DNA of 64,000 bases from Pseudofabraea citricarpa (Eukaryota; Ascomycota; Leotiomycetes; Helotiales; Dermateaceae): contig JAPWGK010000008.1 of NCBI GenBank assembly GCA_029641185.1, forward strand, positions 806,001-870,000. Reading direction: 5' to 3'. Shown one piece after another: positions 59,408-64,000 of the stretch. The notes under the pieces are model-generated. The model saw only the letters and a list, made by a program, of their open reading frames with translations, was not told where the DNA came from and did no database searches. Position 1 is the first letter of the stretch, and the number at the start of each line of letters is the position of its first letter. The position numbers and the translations under genes were made by a program.

Positions 59408-61071
59408 TCGTGCAAGATTCGGTCCATAGGCAGGCTCTGACATTACTGTTCGTGCTTCTCTAGAGACCTTGGAGATAGTGGCATGACCATCAGTAGCGGC
59501 TTCACGGACCGACTGAAGCATGCAAAACGAGGGACAAAATTGTAAGAAAACAGGCTGCCCCGCTGCACAAACAGGTACCAGAGTAGCTGCGCAGGGACTT
59601 CCGGCGATAATGTTGATGAATAGCGTCCCTTTTAAATGACCATCCGTCTGCGGTAGCTTCGGAGTTTGGGTGATAGATGGGTTGTATCTCAGGCGCCGGA
59701 AAACATGACCAGCTCAGATTGGCAAATCTGCATTTTCGCGAATGGTGTTGGTGCCTTGGGTTCGGTCTTTCAGATACTAGACCTTGTAAGCAAATTAGGG
59801 GCAAAAGGTCTCTTGGTCCTTTATTGAGTGCAACAATTTGCCCCCGACAGTGATGATTCGTCTGGATTTTCCCTTCAGGTTGGTTGTGGTTGACCAAGTT
59901 CCGGAATGCATATCTCTTTTCTGTATCTGGTAATAAGGAATGCAGTCGCCTCCGATGGTCATCTCAGCGGCTATTTTCTATGCTCTGTGCCCCAATGAGC
60001 TCGGATTTTTACGGACCTTTCTACTTCTTAAATCGCGATAAGTCGGGGGTGAGGGGTGAATCTAATCCCACAGCTACAGTACAAGATGCGAGCAAGGAGA
60101 GGTTGGCGGCTCGTCTAGCCGCCGCCTTGGATCCCTGAAAATTGCTCCATCGGGTCAAGCCCTGGTCTATATCTACATGATGGCCTAGGCTAAGTGCTAA
60201 AAATGGCCAGCAGCCAGTTCACTAAGCCTGGCGTATCGCCTTCTTCTATGTATAAGAGTCTTCAATCGGTCGATTGTAGATCACCTTCCAGCCTGCGATT
60301 CGGGCTGAAGCATTGGCTAGCTATTCGAGACGGTCATGGCGTGAATTCGCTGGGCAGTGCTGGCGGCTAGGGGGGCCGCATTGGCAACCTGCACTTTGCT
60401 TCTAAGTAGTTGGCTAACTACCGCGTCTCTTTCTCCAGACTTGTAAAACAGCAACCGCTCGTTGGTGGATCAGTCAGCTGCTTAGTCGATAGACCAGTGA
60501 CTTGACCACAACTTCTCAAACATCATTGGCCAAAAGCTTGTTACTCAGGCAGCCCTTTAACAAGGTTCTAGGTCATTGCATAGCTATTCTCTTCTCTTCT
60601 CTACTCTTTTCTACTAAACGACGATGGTCACGACGCAAGGCGGAGTGTTTTAGGCTAGACTATTGAATTGGCGCCTAAGTCAGGTCTGGAAGTCGGGTCT
60701 GGTCTGGACAGCTCTTCCTCCTGTCGATACTGTTCCTCACACGTAGATGCATTCTGTCGGCTTGAAAGAGCAGCGGCTCTCCGGCTTTCCAACATATCAG
60801 CCAGATATTGTTAGATCTGAAAAAGTATAAGTATCCCTAGAGTTGTCAAGTCAGTAAGGTTTTCATCATCAAGCATCGACAACTCACCAATCTACAATAC
60901 TCTGAGCCACTCTCATATATAACACCTCTGCAAAAAAGCTATTCTCCTAGCATTCACACCCGCCCTCTCCTCAATCAAGACACACAACAGTCAACAGCAC
61001 CTGTAAGCCTCATCCTCGTCTACAGAGTCCTACCATCACATTCTCACATTATCATAGCATCCTCAAACACA
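59408..61071. other. Intergenic region
   Basis: About 1.7 kb downstream of PAC1. Minus-strand frames of up to 131 aa (59502-59897) have no motif and no start context. A CT-rich leader-like stretch lies at 60880-61070 just before a small candidate ORF. Nothing else is recognised. Confidence 0.5.
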
Positions 61072-61255
61072 ATGCCGTGCCGCCGCTGCGGTGAGCAGGG
61101 TAGTTGATACGACTCCCAAGCAGATGACTTTTTTTGTAGATAATAGGGAAACTATAAACGAGTTTGAAGGGCGCCAGAAGTGGATCTACCTCTGGATTCT
61201 TAGGCTAACTCAGAGCCGTGCTCGGGGCTCAGGGCTTGGCTCAGGCTCAGGTTAG
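61072..61255 (+). CDS. Possible small two-exon protein
   Basis: Very tentative. An ATG follows a long CT/CA-rich leader. The first exon (61072-61090) reads MPCRRC plus one base, and a GTGAGC donor follows. An acceptor after TTTTTTTGTAG (61139) keeps an open frame that ends at 61255, giving about 43 aa with a G/S-rich tail. There is no recognised family. It could equally be a decayed gene whose 5' end survives. Confidence 0.2.
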
Positions 61256-61587
61256 AGCAGCAACTGCTCAGGCCCAAAGATGGAAATAGGTTCTAGTGAG
61301 GTCACTTTTCCGGTGAGACTTTAGAGGTAGGTATGAATTATTAGAGATGCTTTTTCTTCGTCGACAGGAAAGAAAGGCCTATTTCTCGCCATAGAAATTT
61401 TACTTGGCGTATTTAACATAATCAGCTGAGTTTGGTTATATAAATGCTATTGATTTAGCAATTCTTGCTACTTAGAAAAATGACGGGATCTGGGTTCAAA
61501 ATGATTACTCTACTGCCACTAGTTGTTCAAGACTTAGTGACCTCGCGCCACCGCTGTCATTAAATATTTCAACGATAATAAAGACGA
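61256..61587. other. Intergenic region
   Basis: About 330 bp of AT-rich sequence. Nothing recognised. Confidence 0.6.
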
Positions 61588-63300
61588 TCAGATTTCGTCG
61601 TAGTAATCATAGCCTTCATCGTGCTCCATGTACTCCTCATTCTCCACCTCAGCATATTCATCGTCATGATAATTTTCCTCGTCCTGCTCGGCCTGCCAAT
61701 AACCCTGCCATTTTAATGCATGCAATGCCGCGCCACGAGCAGCGTAATTGAATGAAGGGAAGCACATTCCGCGCTCACCAATAACGACCTCGTGGCCCGT
61801 CGCTCTCAATATAGCTCGAGTAAGTACTTCCATATAAATACTGGTGTCCATAACAATGACATGATCTGGGGGGGCTATCCATGACCCGATATGCGCTGGT
61901 GCTGGCATGGTATGAACTATGTTTCTAAGTTGCTTTTCCCTCAGATTCCAGGGGAGCTTTTCATCATAGTGTGAATGAGCTATTCCACGTCAGTCTCTTA
62001 TTTTTGCAAATATGATTCGAAATAATACTGACCTTTGCCATACTCGCGTATTTCATTCTCCTTCCACAAGTCTCGTTCAATAATGTCGCTATACTTATTG
62101 ACCCATAAATCATCAATGTCCGCTATGTCTCGACCAGTAATATTCACCTGCCTCTGATAACCTGCAACATCTGTGAGGTTCATACTCACTGTTCTGTTGA
62201 CTCTATCCATGTCTTCTGGCCAACGAGAGCCGTACATGATACCGAGTCGCGCATATGCTACTTCTGTCATAAGAGGCCCAATACCTACTTGCTTCGGCCA
62301 ACCCCTCTCTTCTTCGGTAATGTTCGCATTGTAGATACCAATGACATGGTTCACCAAAGAGTATAGGATCGGCCAACCTCCATATCTAGGTTCACTTCTA
62401 GTGCCCCTTGTTTGATAGACTCCGTCTTCCTTTGACCACTGAGCCTGGTGAATGTTCAAAAAGAAATGGCTGTGGTCTACGATCATCACGGTACCGTTAT
62501 CTGGAGCTTCTATCGTCCTCAAGGCCATGTCTTTCCTCTCTTGCGACTGCTCCCATGATTCGATACCTGCAATTGCACATGCCTCGTCAATCAGATCACT
62601 AAGCTCGTTGTAAAACTGATTAGGTCGCGCAATTATTGCAGATTTGATAACAACACCATGGTCTTCAAATGCAATGCGTTTAACTTCTTCCAGCATATCA
62701 ACAAATAGTACAAGAAGCTCGCTTTTCAAAAGACTACTAGATGTTGGTGCTGATCGAAACCATTTGGGCAACATAGCTCGCAGTCGTTTTTGGGCTCTCA
62801 GCCGGGTAATAAAGCCCTTGTTTCGTAGGTAAGGTGGTTGCGGGTTGTATTCTTCCCTTTCAGGATAACAGATCTCTTCCAGGGTATCAAGCCACCTCGA
62901 ACTATCCCGCCAGGGGCGGAAGGTTTTGGTGAGCTTTGAGCAAGTATGCTCAGCCCACTCTGTCTTTTCAGATGTGATCCAATTTTGTACTTTATTTCTC
63001 CATAGTTCGAGGTTAGAGATCGCGGGAAGATCGTCCAAGAGTACTGATTGGAATGGCGACTTTTTCAGTTCTTGGTGAAGTCGATGCATGACTAGCACAT
63101 ACTGCTCTCTCGTGGGAACAAGTGCCAAGGTTGTGAAGTTTGACCCATCGGTGATTACGGCAGTTCTATACAGTATCAACACTCCATCAATCCAATTAAT
63201 CATCCAGACTTGATACTGACGCTGTCAAAGTTGAGAAGTCTATCCCGATGGCATTGGGTTTGCCAGACCAATAACGGTCCCCCCTTTCGAAGTAGCATAG
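61588..63300 (-). CDS. Divergent Hsp70/actin-fold ATPase-like protein, 5' end unresolved
   Basis: At least three exons: an upstream exon ending at 63221, then 63165-62033 and 61979-61588; the introns are 55 and 53 nt. The part from 63165 on encodes about 507 residues. Splicing the first visible intron gives PNAIGIDFSTLTATAVITDGS, which resembles the phosphate-1 loop of Hsp70-like ATPases. Later GVVIKSAIIARPNQFYNELSDLIDEA, GTVMIVDHSHFFLNIHQAQW and DHVIVMDTSIYMEVLTRAILR...ARGAALHALKW follow the order of phosphate-2, adenosine and C-terminal elements of that fold. Key glycines of the phosphate loops (DLGGGT, GTTNS) are not conserved, so ATP hydrolysis is doubtful. The C-terminus is a long acidic D/E/Y-rich tail. 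No in-frame ATG was found near 63300, so the start is unknown. Confidence 0.62.
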
Positions 63301-64000
63301 TCCTAATCTCGAAAAGCATAAGACTGAACATATAAACCCGGAGAAAAACAACATTATTTCGAGATTGAGGCTTCAAATCTCATTCTCGGAGTTCGACATA
63401 ATAAATGATCACTACGACAGGAGATTTTGGAAGAAAATCAAACGGGTTGTATCTTTTCGGCCTAGCCTCCAGCCACTGGCTGCTACCTAATTCTAAGCAC
63501 GTGACCACAACACACCACACTTACAACGACATCTCTACTGAGTCGCATTTCGACTCTCCGAACATCAGATCCTCCTAGTTGTCTTTTCTTTATACCAGCA
63601 AATCAAGTGATGTATTTGACTTGAGGAGCAAGAGCTAAAGAAATAAAACCAAGCCTAAAATCCATCGGCAGAAGACTTTTCTGAGGTTGAAGGCAGTAAA
63701 GCAAGTAAGCAAAGATCACAAAAGAGCACAACTTCACGAAGGCTCGCTTTTAGTACTTCTTGCCTTATCCAATAAGCACCAAGCAACTCTTGGAATTAGA
63801 TAGCAAGATAGCCTGAAATCCTTCAAATAGCTACTATTCTTGTCGCGTAGCCAGAACCGAAAATAGCCCGCGGGATAATGGGGAAAGAATTACGATCGGA
63901 TCCTTCTGATGTGGGGAGTTAGTATTCGGGAGGGGGAAGCAAACAAGCTTTTCGATATCCGAAGGCTACTCTAAGTGGGACATGTCGGGAAAATGGGGTA
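63301..64000. other. Intergenic region at the window end
   Basis: About 700 bp of AT-rich sequence. It may include the promoter and first exon of the Hsp70-like gene. No other gene is seen. Confidence 0.5.

Noticed and set aside
59502..59897. 131-aa minus-strand frame downstream of PAC1
   Set aside because: Composition and sequence show no family features, and no intron or leader structure supports it.

Overview
The window is nuclear DNA of a filamentous ascomycete (Pezizomycotina). Most genes are split by short GT-AG introns of about 42-76 nt with CTAAC-type branch sites. The conserved genes (a Cla4-type kinase, GlyRS, Rpf1, PAC1/LIS1) and the Zn2Cys6 and bZIP-DUF3425 regulators are all of Pezizomycotina type. 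A leotiomycete such as a Botrytis or helotialean relative would fit, but that is only an impression. Exon joins were worked out by hand from splice sites, reading phase and family motifs.

Region 1 (1-10.6 kb) is a housekeeping block: cla4 (-), glycyl-tRNA synthetase (-) with a probable mitochondrial/cytosolic double start, and RPF1 (+).

Region 2 (11.1-36.1 kb) is the most interesting part. Widely spaced genes on both strands encode five single-pass type II membrane proteins that look like Golgi/ER glycosyltransferases. Two resemble the rhamnan-synthesis protein F (RgpF) family and three resemble DUF5672. With them lie a TPT-type nucleotide-sugar transporter, an NDP-glucose 4,6-dehydratase of the UDP-rhamnose pathway, and a LaeA-like methyltransferase. 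Together they suggest an undescribed fungal locus for a rhamnose (6-deoxyhexose) glycan: the dehydratase makes UDP-4-keto-6-deoxyglucose in the cytosol, an enzyme encoded elsewhere completes UDP-rhamnose, the transporter carries it into the Golgi, and the membrane enzymes use it.

Region 3 (36.1-57 kb) is an accessory, AT-richer stretch. It starts with a degenerate satellite (36.8-37.7 kb) and an orphan gene. Then come a DHA1 MFS transporter, a GPI-anchored wall protein, an alpha-glucoside-type sugar transporter divergent from a Zn2Cys6 regulator, and an intracellular GH5 hydrolase. After these lies a short LTR-flanked element whose single ORF is frameshifted. A secreted beta-propeller protein, a bZIP-DUF3425 regulator and an aldo-keto reductase complete the region.

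Region 4 (57.9-64 kb) holds PAC1/LIS1, with a GC-AG intron, and a divergent Hsp70/actin-fold protein whose 5' end is unresolved. No tRNA, rRNA or CRISPR array was found.
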